NCBI GenBank assembly: GCA_944324185.1 | Contig: CALUVI010000009.1 | Location: 1 to 53,624 of the forward strand | Direction of reading: 5' to 3' | Source of the DNA: Candidatus Gastranaerophilales bacterium | Lineage (GTDB): Bacteria > Cyanobacteriota > Vampirovibrionia > Gastranaerophilales > Gastranaerophilaceae | DNA: 53,624 nucleotides | In this document: piece by piece, positions 43,344 through 53,200 of the stretch | Numbering within the stretch: the first letter of the stretch is position 1 | How the letters are laid out: the number at the start of each line of letters is the position of its first letter | Program-made: the position numbers and the translations under genes | The notes under the pieces: generated by a model | The model's input: the letters and a program-made list of their open reading frames with translations, nothing else | Database searches by the model: none | What the model was told of the DNA's origin: nothing

Positions 43344-43640
43344 TTATGATAAAATTGCACGTGAAAATTCTTTAAAGAAATCAACTCCGTTTTTTACATG
43401 ATCCTGAACTTTTTCAAAAGAACTCCAAACGTCCTTTGAAGTTATACCTTTTGTAGAGTACTTACCCTTACCTTCAAGAATTTTATCTCCTTTTGTAATA
43501 AGGCATTCCAAATAAGTATCCGAGGTCATAAATCTTGCTGTAGAACCATCCTTAAGAGGAACACTTAATTGTTTTACGTTTTTTAAATTTTTAACAAAGT
43601 TTCCTTTGCATGATATCGGGGTTACACTATTTATATTCAT
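43344..43640 (-). CDS. Hypothetical 98-residue protein
   Basis: Counted from ATG 43640 (MNINSVTPISCKGNFV), which has AGGATG upstream at good spacing; ATG 43649 would leave no room for a ribosome-binding site. The sequence has a hydrophilic N-terminal half (SVPLKDGSTARFMTSDTYLE) and an amphipathic C-terminal helix (VWSSFEKVQDHVKNGVDFFKEF). No family recognised. It is monocistronic, bounded by its own terminator. Confidence 0.6.
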   Translation of the reverse strand: MNINSVTPISCKGNFVKNLKNVKQLSVPLKDGSTARFMTSDTYLECLITKGDKILEGKGKYSTKGITSKDVWSSFEKVQDHVKNGVDFFKEFSRAILS

Positions 43641-43727
43641 ACATTCCATCCTTTCTATGAGTTTGAAAAACCCGTAAAAAAAATTTTTTGCTATTCTAAA
43701 TCTTAAATCTTTTATAAAATTTTTATT

Positions 43728-43757
43728 AAAAAAGCTTCCTGTGTTTATCAGGAAGCT
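43728..43757 (-). terminator. Intrinsic terminator for rplU-rpmA
   Basis: A 9-bp stem AGCTTCCTG / CAGGAAGCT (43733-43741 with 43749-43757) followed on the minus strand by TTTTTT, 15 bases past the rpmA stop. Confidence 0.8.
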
Positions 43758-43772
43758 CTAAGTATTTTTATT

Positions 43773-44027
43773 TTACACTGCATAAACGCTTACTTGTTTT
43801 CTATCGCGTCTGTGCGGTTCAAATTTAACCTGTCCGTCAATCAACGCAAACAAAGTATCATCTGAACCAATGCCTACATTGTTACCCGGATGAATTTTTG
43901 TTCCTCTCTGACGAACAAGAATATTTCCTGCTTTTACAACTTCACCGCCGAACTTCTTTACACCTAATCGCTTGGCTTCAGAATCACGACCGTTGCGGGT
44001 TGAACCCATACCTTTCTTATGTGCCAT
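43773..44027 (-). CDS. rpmA: Ribosomal protein bL27
   Basis: An 84-residue 50S protein near the peptidyl transferase centre. [16 protein letters not shown] and the basic [25 protein letters not shown] block are diagnostic. The N-terminus is the short, unprocessed type (no extension before AHKKG). It is separated from rplU by 330 bases of repeats instead of the usual tight spacing. AAAAAGGAG lies just upstream of ATG 44027. Confidence 0.97.
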   Translation of the reverse strand: MAHKKGMGSTRNGRDSEAKRLGVKKFGGEVVKAGNILVRQRGTKIHPGNNVGIGSDDTLFALIDGQVKFEPHRRDRKQVSVYAV

Positions 44028-44044
44028 TTTTATTTCTCCTTTTT

Positions 44045-44345
44045 TAACTATCTTTATCGGGTGACATCGGTTAAACTTACTTATTTAACTTATCTTTCCC
44101 TGTCCCCCTCTGCTGACCTTGCTACTGGCTGGCTGCATCGGGCGTTTCTTTTTTTGTTTCGGGTGACATCGGTCAAACTTACTTATTTAACTTATTCTTC
44201 CCCTCGCCCCTTGTGGGAGAGGGATGAATTTCTTAGTGAGCGTTTAGCGAACTTAGAAATTCGGGTGAGGGGTTAACCCTCGTTTAAGATTGCTTCAAGC
44301 TTGTTCCTGTCAACCAGACTAACTTTTATTCCCGCTCAGCGTTTG
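44045..44345. repeat. Repeat modules inserted between rplU and rpmA
   Basis: Two partial copies of GGGTGACATCGGTTAAACTTACTTATTTAACTTA (here as GGGTGACATCGG heads at about 44058 and 44161) flank CTCTGCTGAC...GGCTGCATCGGGCG, which is also present at 12575-12685. Then a CCTCGCCCCTTGTGGGAGAGGG...GGGTGAGGGG block (44198-44279) with a variable centre, and a GATTGCTTC fragment. No gene seen. Confidence 0.75.
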
Positions 44346-44357
44346 CCGAACTTCTAA

Positions 44358-44711
44358 CTAAGCTTCAGCAGTTTCACCTTCAGCTTTTGCTTTGGATGCA
44401 GTAGTTCTGATTTTGTTAATCATAACTCTTGCAAACCCTTGTCTGTGACCCTGTTTTTTTCTGTAACCTTTTTTAGGTCTCTGTTTGAAAACGATAATTT
44501 TCTTAGCTCTGTCAGTTTTGATAACAGTGCCTTCAACTTTAGCGTTAGCAACGTATGGCTGACCAACTTTTGACTTCTTACCGTTAACAATCATAACGAC
44601 TTTATCAAAAATGACTTTTGCGTCTTTTTCTTCGCCTAACAATTCAACGTCAACATAACGTCCTTCTTCAACCTGGTATTGTTTACCACCTGTTTCGACT
44701 ATTGCGTACAT
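44358..44711 (-). CDS. rplU: Ribosomal protein bL21
   Basis: A 117-residue 50S protein. MYAIVETGGKQYQVEEGRYVDVE, KVVMIVNG, and the RNA-binding FKQRPKKGYRKKQGHRQGFARVMI block are typical. After about residue 103 there is a short Lys/Ala/Glu-rich tail (ASKAKAEGETAEA). Precedes rpmA as usual. Confidence 0.97.
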   Translation of the reverse strand: MYAIVETGGKQYQVEEGRYVDVELLGEEKDAKVIFDKVVMIVNGKKSKVGQPYVANAKVEGTVIKTDRAKKIIVFKQRPKKGYRKKQGHRQGFARVMINKIRTTASKAKAEGETAEA

Positions 44712-44870
44712 TGTATTTCCTTTCTTTTTTCGGGAATCGTAGGGAGTAAGGTTTTCGGCAAATAGTCCTCCAGCCTGAATTCTGCCCGTTTAGACACGAT
44801 TAACCCATCTAATACTATTTATATATAATACATGTACCACAAGGGCTTCGGGGGTGTCAAGGCTGGAACT
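44712..44870 (-). promoter_or_regulatory. Promoter and long leader of the rplU-rpmA operon
   Basis: A TTGACA box (complement of 44855-44860) precedes an AT-rich TATTATATATAAAT region near 44820-44835, leaving a leader of roughly 100 bases before ATG 44711. AAAGGAAATAC is the ribosome-binding site. bL21 leaders carry autoregulatory RNA structures in some bacteria; the leader here is long enough, but I could not identify a specific fold. Confidence 0.35.
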
Positions 44871-46253
44871 TTAAATTTGTTTACATTTTTTTGCTCTTAG
44901 TTTTTGCTGGGTTTTGAGTATAAATTGTTTAATCGTAGAATAGTATCCGATAGCAAGCACGAGCGACGCCGTGACCCAGGCAATAGGACCGGCGTAGAAT
45001 ACGCCAAAATAACCGATTCTTACGGCAAGATAAACCGCGGCAAAAGCTCTCATTAAGAGTTCCCCGGCTGAGGCAAGCATAGGTATAACGGCTCGCCCGA
45101 GACCTTGCAGGGCGTTACGGTAAATAAAGATTTGCGCGAGGAAGAAGTAGAAAATTGAACTTACAAACAGGTAGGAGTGTGCTATTTGTACAATATCTTC
45201 ATTTTTGTATCCGACAAAAATTCTGACAAAATGTCCGCCCCAGAAATGCATAATAAATGCCATAACAATACTCAATCCGACATTAATTAATGAGGCTCTT
45301 TTAACACCGTAGCGGATTCTGGAGAAGTTTCCGGCGCCGAAGTTTTGAGCGACAAAGGACGCCAGCGCGACACCGAAAGAAATCATCGGAAGCGTCGCAA
45401 TTTGTTCGATTCTGAGAGCGGCGGTAAAGGCTGCAATAATATCTGGACCGAAGGAGTTGCACACACTCTGGATTATAAGAATGCTTGTGCCCAGAATTGC
45501 AAACTGGGCAGCCATCGGAAGCCCGACTTTTATATGTTCAAGCGCAAATTTGTAATCCTCTTTCCAGTCAAAAATCCAGTCCTGTTTTTTGAGATGAAGA
45601 ATCGGGAAATGTTTTTTTACATACCAGATACAGAGCAGAGCGGAGAATGCTTGCGAGAGAACTAACGCGCAGGCAGAGCCCGGGACTCCAAGGTGAAATT
45701 CAAGTATGAAGAGGAGCGCAAGGAAAATATTCAGAACAGAGGCAATAATTAAGCAGTATAAAGGTGTCATACTGTCTCCTAACGCTCTTATCACGCTTGC
45801 CAGAAGGTTATAAAAATTTGCAATAATAAGTCCTGCAATAACTATCTGGATATAATAGAAAGCGTCTTTGTAGATTTCCGCGGGAACGTTCATCAGCTTA
45901 AGGATTACAGGCATAGAAAACGCGCATACAACGGTAAACGCAAGAGTTAAAGCGCAGCTGAGAATTGTTGACATAGTAACCGAGCGCCTGACGCCTTCAA
46001 AGTCTTTAGCGCCGAACCTTTGCCCTGTAATAACTGCAAATCCGTTGGTCATACCGACAATTATAAACATAATGAGGAAAAACAGAGGGGACACGGCGCC
46101 AACGGCAGCTAGCGCATCCATTCCAAGGGTTCTTCCTACAATAATAATATCTGCAATGTTATAAAACTGCTGGAAAATATTCCCGATAAGAAGCGGGATA
46201 GAAAACAGCAGCATTATTTTAAGCGGAGCTCCCTTTGTTAAGTCATTAATCAT
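44871..46253 (-). CDS. MATE-family multidrug/toxin efflux transporter
   Basis: A 460-residue inner membrane transporter with about 12 hydrophobic segments in two symmetrical halves. The N-terminus MINDLTKGAPLKIMLLFSIPLLIGNIF is typical of the NorM/DinF-like branch; VGRTLGMDALAAVGA and GRAVIPMLASAGELLMR mark the halves. Exports cationic drugs or metabolites in exchange for Na+ or H+. ATG 46253 with GAGG eight bases upstream; an upstream start at 46301 lacks a ribosome-binding site. Its probable promoter lies in the 193-bp inverted-repeat segment (see 46357-46549). Confidence 0.93.
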   Translation of the reverse strand: MINDLTKGAPLKIMLLFSIPLLIGNIFQQFYNIADIIIVGRTLGMDALAAVGAVSPLFFLIMFIIVGMTNGFAVITGQRFGAKDFEGVRRSVTMSTILSCALTLAFTVVCAFSMPVILKLMNVPAEIYKDAFYYIQIVIAGLIIANFYNLLASVIRALGDSMTPLYCLIIASVLNIFLALLFILEFHLGVPGSACALVLSQAFSALLCIWYVKKHFPILHLKKQDWIFDWKEDYKFALEHIKVGLPMAAQFAILGTSILIIQSVCNSFGPDIIAAFTAALRIEQIATLPMISFGVALASFVAQNFGAGNFSRIRYGVKRASLINVGLSIVMAFIMHFWGGHFVRIFVGYKNEDIVQIAHSYLFVSSIFYFFLAQIFIYRNALQGLGRAVIPMLASAGELLMRAFAAVYLAVRIGYFGVFYAGPIAWVTASLVLAIGYYSTIKQFILKTQQKLRAKKCKQI

Positions 46254-46356
46254 TTCGCTAGCCTCAATAATATTATAAATAAAAAAAATTTTATTTGGCA
46301 CCGGTTTTTGCCGGTCAAATTAAAAAATGAGGTTAAAATCCTTGTAAAAACTAAAA

Positions 46357-46384
46357 GCATAACATTTTGTATAAAATGTTACGC
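46357..46384 (+). repeat. Inverted repeat IR-L of the candidate invertible segment
   Basis: A 28-bp element, itself a dyad with arms TAACATTTT and AAAATGTTA around GTAT. Its exact reverse complement is at 46522-46549. Identity stops at the 28-bp ends on both sides. Confidence 0.85.
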
Positions 46385-46417
46385 TTATCTAATAATTTAT
46401 AAAGACTTCCATGTAGT

Positions 46418-46445
46418 ATTATAGCATATTACAGAAATTTGTGAA
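46418..46445 (-). promoter_or_regulatory. Extended -10 promoter reading toward the MATE gene
   Basis: On the minus strand TTCACA (complement of 46440-46445), a 16-bp spacer and TGCTATAAT (complement of 46418-46426): five of six -35 matches, a consensus -10 and an extended TG. It lies inside the inverted-repeat segment and would start a transcript near 46411, giving a 158-base leader for the MATE gene that includes IR-L. Confidence 0.65.
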
Positions 46446-46521
46446 CCCCCCTTGTGTTATATTTCAAAAAAAATTTTGAAAATATCAATCCTGTATTTAT
46501 GCGGATTTGAGGCATAATTTT

Positions 46522-46549
46522 GCGTAACATTTTATACAAAATGTTATGC
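46522..46549 (-). repeat. Inverted repeat IR-R of the candidate invertible segment
   Basis: Reverse complement of 46357-46384 at 28 of 28 positions, separated from it by 137 bases. Confidence 0.85.
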
Positions 46550-46638
46550 GGAATTAGAAAAAGAATTCCTAAAAAGTGCTTATTTACTTGATAAGACAAA
46601 AAGCTCCGAAAAATTATTCGTTCTTTATGTAAGGAGCG

Positions 46639-46668
46639 GGTATCGGGGAAAGCCGGTACCTTTTCTTT
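46639..46668 (+). terminator. Terminator-like hairpin between the inverted-repeat segment and fliD
   Basis: An 8-bp stem GGTATCGG / CCGGTACC (one G-T pair) followed by TTTTCTTT. It would stop rightward transcripts coming from the inverted-repeat segment; weaker T tract than a strong terminator. Confidence 0.5.
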
Positions 46669-46734
46669 CAGAAATTAAGTTACCCCATAAGGATATAGAT
46701 ATGCAGAATAAGAAGAAAATTTATACGCCTCCGT

Positions 46735-47170
46735 AATCGGTTTGCTGGTACTGGCGCGACGGTTGAACGACAGCGCGTCTCTCTCCCTGTATGAGGGAGA
46801 GAAGGAGAGGGTGATAAGCTTGGAAATCAGCACCCATCCTAACCTTCCCTCAAGGGAAGGAACAGCGCAAGGTCGGTCGCTTAAAGACACAACAGTTGAG
46901 CGACAGCGCAAAATAAATGTAGGTTGGGTTTACTAACCCAACATTAACTGAAAATCAGCCCCTCTCCCGGGGTAAATATATCCCAACCGGACGTATAACT
47001 ACAAATCGGGCGCCGGCACGGGGCGAGGGAAACTCTACAGGGGATATCAGTCCCTCTCCCGCATTCGTAACTTTCGCCTTTCGGCTCAAGAACTACTGCC
47101 CCTCTCCCGGGGTAAATGTATCCAAACCGTATAACTACAAATCGGGCACCGGCAAGGGGCGAGGGAATCC
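46735..47170. repeat. Repeat cluster upstream of fliD
   Basis: The 963-base gap 46254-47216 holds, after the inverted-repeat segment and hairpin, GGTTGAACGACAGCGCG (46762-46779) and GTTGAGCGACAGCGC (46895-46910), a CTCTCCCTGTATGAGGGAGAG palindrome (about 46781-46801, split as CTCTCCCT/AGGGAGAG), CCTTCCCTCAAGGGAAGG (46842-46859), GGTTGGGTTTACTAACCCAAC (about 46921-46941), and two CCCTCTCCC...GGGGCGAGGG blocks (46960-47032 and 47100-47166), each interrupted by a GGGGTAAAT...TATAACTACAAATCGGGC insert. No gene seen. Confidence 0.75.
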
Positions 47171-47185
47171 CCCCCCAAAAAAAAA
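47169..47185 (+). repeat. C8A9 homopolymer tract in the fliD leader
   Basis: Eight C followed by nine A, 31 bases before the fliD ATG and upstream of its AAGGAAC ribosome-binding site. Confidence 0.8.
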
Positions 47186-47216
47186 CAACAACAGTAACCC
47201 AAAAAGGAACCGAAAC

Positions 47217-50200
47217 ATGAGTATATCATTCAGCGGATTAGCATCAGGACTTGACACCTCGTCGTGGGTGGAATCATTGACTGCGCTTAGAGAAGCTAAG
47301 GTTGAGACTTATGAAGAGGAAAAGACTTCTGTAGAATCTTTACAGGAGACTTTGAGCAACATTAAGTCCTTTTTCTCGTCGTTCAGATCTATGATTGAGA
47401 AGGTAACAGATGCGAGTTTTGGTATTCCGACGATGGATATTTTTGCGCAGAAGCTTGCGACTTCGACTGATACGAGTGTTTTAACTGCAGCGGCTACTAC
47501 GGAGGCAGAAGAGGGTACTTATGATGTGTTTGTTGATAAGCTTGCGACTGAGACTCAGGCAATAAGCGGGTTAAACACGACAAAGACTATTATTGAATCC
47601 CAGACGGCTACATTGGATTCTTCATTAAAGAGTATCGGGGTAAGAGCCGGAGAAATCGGGGTTACGGTGAATGGTACGAAGCACGTTTTAGAGCTTGCGG
47701 AAGATGATACGATACAGGATTTGATTAAGAAACTCCAGAATATCGGCGTGAGTGCTAATTACAATGAAACGAGCGGGATATTCAGCGTAAATCTTGACAG
47801 TGATGATATTGATGACACGTTGACAGTGCAGGATGACGGGACTGTTGGTACGGGGATTGTTGAGGCGTTGAATTTAAGCGAGACCGGCGGATATGAGAGC
47901 GGTGAGTTAAAACTCACTAATTCACAGACTGTAACTGTTGTTGCGACTGACGGGACAAAGTTATCAGAACTGGGAGAAATAAATTCAGGCAAGATTCAGA
48001 TTAATGCGAATAATACAAGCTTTACGATAGATATAAGCGAAGATATGACGCTTAAGGAGCTTGTGGATAAACTTAATGCAAACGGTGTCAACGCTTCTCT
48101 TGGCAAAGACGGAGTTTTAACTATAACCGACGCGGAAATAGTTGATGCCGGAAATACCGGAATTTTGGAGGGGCTGGGACTTGAGACGGATGTAAATTCA
48201 AAGACTCAGACTTCAAAGGGTTTAAGTTATGAAGCTGTAATTACAACGGTCGAGAAAGCAGACGGCAGAACAAAACTCGGAGAGCTTGAGGGCTGGGAAG
48301 ATTCAATCACAAGCCTTGTTGCTGAGAATACATCGGGCTTAAAAACTACAATTAGTGTAAATAAAGATACGACACTTGATGAAGTTGTGACGAGGCTTAA
48401 GGATGCCGGCGTAAGCGCTGTATTAAATTCTGACGGGGTTTTAACAGTATCAGGAGGCGAAGTTTCCGGAGCTGCTGCGGATTTGCTCGGGATATCAAGC
48501 GGGAGTGAGAACACGAGTAATATTTATACAAGCGGGAATACGCTTTATACAACGAAAGTTGACTATGCAAACAGATATAATACGCTCAAAGAGCTTGGTA
48601 TAAACCTTTCTGTTCCGTCCGGCGAAAAAGGTTTTGCGGTTTATGATTCAAAGAATCAGCTTGTTGCAGAATTGAATTTTAATGAAAATACGACAATTGA
48701 TGATATTTTCACCGAGCTTGCCAAACACGGAATAACGGGTAATATTTCAAACGGCGCAATCTCTCTGTACAGTTCCAAGGGTAATTTTGTCCGCGGAAGC
48801 ATTGTAGAGCAGCTAGGCATTACAGATGCAATGGAAGTCACAATGACAGGTTCTGTTGGCGGTAATTTTGCAATAACAACCGCAATAGAAGCCACAAGTA
48901 CATTTGCTGAAGCCGGTGTGAAGGCTGCAGGAAGAAGTTTGAATATAAAAAATAAAGGCGGCAACATTATGGGTACAGTCTCTATAACAAGCAATGCACA
49001 AACATTTCAGGACTTATTTGATATGCTTGCAAATTATGATATAAAAGCCAACCTTTATGACGGATATATAACCCTGTCATCAAATGATTATTATGTAGAC
49101 GGAGATCTGGCAGACATTCTCGGTATTGATGTTGTAGAAGGAACCAAAACCGCCGGCAAAACTCAAAATGCACTTAAAAGTTTATATAATACTATTTATA
49201 CAGGTGTAGCAACAGAGGCTTCTGCAATTGGGAACTATGTTGAGGCAAGCCAGAGCTTCTATCAAGATGCATTTGATGCTCTTGATGGAAGTACAGAAGC
49301 TGGATATTTAATTATTAGAAAAGGGGATAATAAAGAATACATTACAGTAAAAAAATCAACAACATTTGGAGAACTTTTTACAAAATTAGAAAAATATGGT
49401 ATCGAAGCCAGCCTGGTTAATGGTGTAATTTCCTATGATTTTTCTAACATTGACCCTGATATAGAGATTTCACAGGAAGGTGTTGTTCATGAATATATAT
49501 ATAGTTATGCCAGCTCTGATGGAATGCACTACGAAACCAGGTCATACTCAACCACCCTTGATACTTTGGAGATAGCAGGAAAATCATTCTTTAAAACAAC
49601 AACAATAACTACAACATCAACCCAGGGTATAAGCACCACATCATCGTCTTCGTATGTAGAGCTTACTTCAGATCCAATAACAGATAGTGCAAGATTTGGT
49701 GATTTGAATTTAGCCGGAAAGACACTGGTACTATCTAACGGCAGTACTTACAAAACTATTACAATTAGTTCTACTATGACTGTAGGAGATTTGAAAAACA
49801 CCCTTGCTCAGCAATATAACACGACCATGACGGTAGTAGATAATAAATTCAAGTTTAAATACAACTATAACGGACAGAGCAATCCATATTACGTAACTTT
49901 AAACGGTACTTTTTTTGAATATTACGGCTTATATTATTCTTATACAACAACTACTACAAATACACTTGTTACAGGAAGTAAGTTTACATATACTGCATCT
50001 AACGGACAAACATCTGTACTAACTGAATCTACAGAATTATCAGATTTAGAGATGATGACTTCTTGGATATCATCACCATACATTTATTTGTATAGAAACT
50101 ACAATACTGATTCTTATTATAAAACCATAAATCTGCGTGACTATAGGAGTTATACTGTTGGAGAAATGATAGATGCGCTTAAAGATGAAGGACTAATACT

Positions 50201-53200
50201 ATCAATAAATAATGGTCAATTATCAATTGGTATAAATGATGATGAAATATGCGGATTTAAGATAGCGCCTGGACGAAATTATACTTCATTTTTAGGTCTT
50301 AATGCTGGTATATATTATTCAACAGAAGTCTCAACCGCTAATAAGATTAACTCCTATAATCGTCCGGTAAAAGAAGATTACAAACTAGTTGATATGGGTA
50401 TGCAGACAGGTACTGTCAATATTCTCAGAACAATTGATATAGCAAGCGGTTCTAACATAAGACATAATATGACAATTACCGAATCCACCACTATAGGTGA
50501 TTTAGTTGACTGGGTTAACAGGGAAGTTGACGGGATTTCAGCTTCATTTTCCGACGGGAAACTCACACTCACCGGCAGTGATTCTACTTATATCAACTGG
50601 CTGGATAGCAACTTTGCATCTCTATTCAATCTTGCTTACGGGCAGGATAAAACTTTCAAAGTAACAACACAAACCCAGAAAATTGTTACGCCTAACAATT
50701 TTCAGACCTCACAATTATATACCGGAATCCAGACCAACCAAATTTTATACAACAACGATACCACACTCGGAGATTTGGGGCTTGAGGGAGAAGGAACTGT
50801 CTCTATATTGACAAAAGAAGGTGTAAGCAGGCGGTTTACGGTCGATTCTTCTACTACTTTTGCCGAGTTTAACCGGCTCCTCGGAGACGGAGTATCCTTC
50901 ACCTGGAACAGTTCAAGTACAACACTTACACTTGCAGGTACGGAACAAGCCTGGATAACATCCATGTCCGATAACCTTGAATCAGCACTCAACATTACTG
51001 TCGGGCTGAATAAGAGTTATTCCAATACAAGCAGTGGTAAAGCCAACGCGGTATCCGATCGTCAGGTAGTAGTTTCAACAGGACAAAGCGGAGATACCAG
51101 CGCATATCATACCACGTATTCCAATAAAACTATCGGTTCGATTTTCGTCTTAGGTACAGGCGCCGCCGAAGGCGGCGCAACACTCGCGTCTCTCCAAAAA
51201 CCGGACGGAACTGCCCTGACTTTTGACACCTCCGGAAATGCTTCACTCATTATCAACACTCAGGACAAAGAAGGTTTTGCAAGGAATACCACAATTAATT
51301 TTAACAAAACACAATCCCTTAATTCCGTATTCAACACCCTTGCTTCCTACGGAATAAACGCCTCCATCGACGGCTCCGGAAGAGTTGTTATAACTTCAAC
51401 CTCGCTGGCAGACTTCAACATCTCCGGCTCTCTCGGTGATTTTCTGCTCGGAGATTATGTCAAAAACTACGACACAAAAACAGAAGGTCTGAAAAAAGTT
51501 ACAACCGCAACTCAAAACACTGCCGCAACAGAGGATACTCTCCTCTCAGAATTCGGCGTAACATCCGGCGAATTCTACATCTACAATAACGGCGTCAGAT
51601 ACACTGCTCTAATCTCTTCTGATGAAACACTCGGTTCTTTTATGAATACGCTTGAATCTTTCGGAATCCAAACCGGATTAATGTCCTCCGGCACAGAGTC
51701 AAAACTCCTTGTTCTCGGACAAGGAAACTCTTACATCTCCAAGTCCAACAACTCGGCAAATGCCTCAAATATCGTGGAACAACTTTTCGGAAGTTCAGCT
51801 CCCGACACAAGTCTAAGCTATTCTTCTTCCGGAGAAGTATATAAAACCGTTACCTCAATTCAAACCGCGACCGAGGATGCCAGCCTGAGCGCTTTCGACA
51901 CCGCATGGGGCGGAACTACGCTTAAAACAGCCGGTAATCTCGTGATTGCAACTCCTGACGGTAATATCAGCACTATCAAAATCAGAGAAACAGATACAAT
52001 AGGCTCGCTTATTGACAAGCTCGAAACAGCAGGAATTACAGCAAGTTTCAATAACGGCAAACTCTACATCTACGGCGGCGCAAGCATCGTGGCAAACGGT
52101 ACAACCTCTTCCCTCGGAAACCCGAACGCCGGTCTGGAACTTAATCTTAAAAACAATCTCGACGGCATGATGTTCAGCACCGATAAAGTCCAAGAAACTA
52201 CCACAATTATCGAAGAACACTCCTTCTCCGCCGCATCATACGCTGATTTGAACACAAAATTAAGCACGCTTAATATTACAGGCGGAACTCTCTCAGTCTA
52301 CAGAAACGGGCAAAAAATCCTCCTGAACATCGAAGCAGATGATACGTTCAGCGACCTGCGCGCTATGCTCGCCTCAAAATATTCAGACTTAGACCTGAAA
52401 TTCGAAGAAGGACACCTAATCTTCTACTCCAAAGACGATGATGTCTCCGTAGAAGTCGGTAACACAACCGACACGTCAAACTTCCTCGCCGTTACGGGTT
52501 TAATAAAAGAAGATAACCAGGCTAAAAGCGCAAGAGCTTTGTATACCGTAAATTCTGACTCTCTTGTTACAGCTGACGGAATCTTCAGGGCAGGAAAAGT
52601 TACAACAGGCTCCTTCACAATCGGTACTGCTGTTATTAACATCGGAAGCAACACCACAATCGCTGACATTGTATCACAAATTAACAACAACGAAGATACA
52701 AATGCAACCGCCTACTGGGACAGCATAGACGGCAAACTCGTTATTGAAGCAAGAACCTCTGGCGCGGCGCTCATTAACATCGAAGCAGGAACAAGCAACT
52801 TCACTGATATTATGGGCTACACTTCTTCCGAATGGAATCCTGACGGAACAATAAAATCAACCCGAATGAACATAGAAACCCAAACCCTCGGAAGCAACGC
52901 CCAGTTCAGAATCAACGGAACAAGTTATACAGCTTCTTCTAATACCGTTACAAGTGATATTACAAGGCTCAAAGGCGTTACGCTTAACCTCAACGGATTA
53001 ACAGCCGGCTCCGCGGTAAAAGTTACAGTAGAAAACGACAAAGAAAGTGTTGCGACTGCTCTATCCGATATTGTAGATTCCTACAACGAACTTATGAAAA
53101 ACGTTGACGAGGCTATTGCGAACGACGGCGCTCTCCATAACCAGACAACTCTTAAGATGATTAGAAACCAGCTCAGAAGCCTTATGACAAGTTCCGACAG

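Noticed and set aside
44019..44276. An 85-residue frame between rplU and rpmA.
   Set aside because: Composed entirely of repeat modules (its end PLWERDEFLSERLANLEIRVRG is a module translation).
46357..46549. Insertion sequence or integrated phage at the inverted repeats.
   Set aside because: The 137-bp interior has no coding capacity and no target-site duplication is seen at the repeat ends.
46675..46936. Frames on both strands upstream of fliD (46675-46911 minus, 46742-46936 plus).
   Set aside because: Repeat modules again; no start signals and no protein-like composition.
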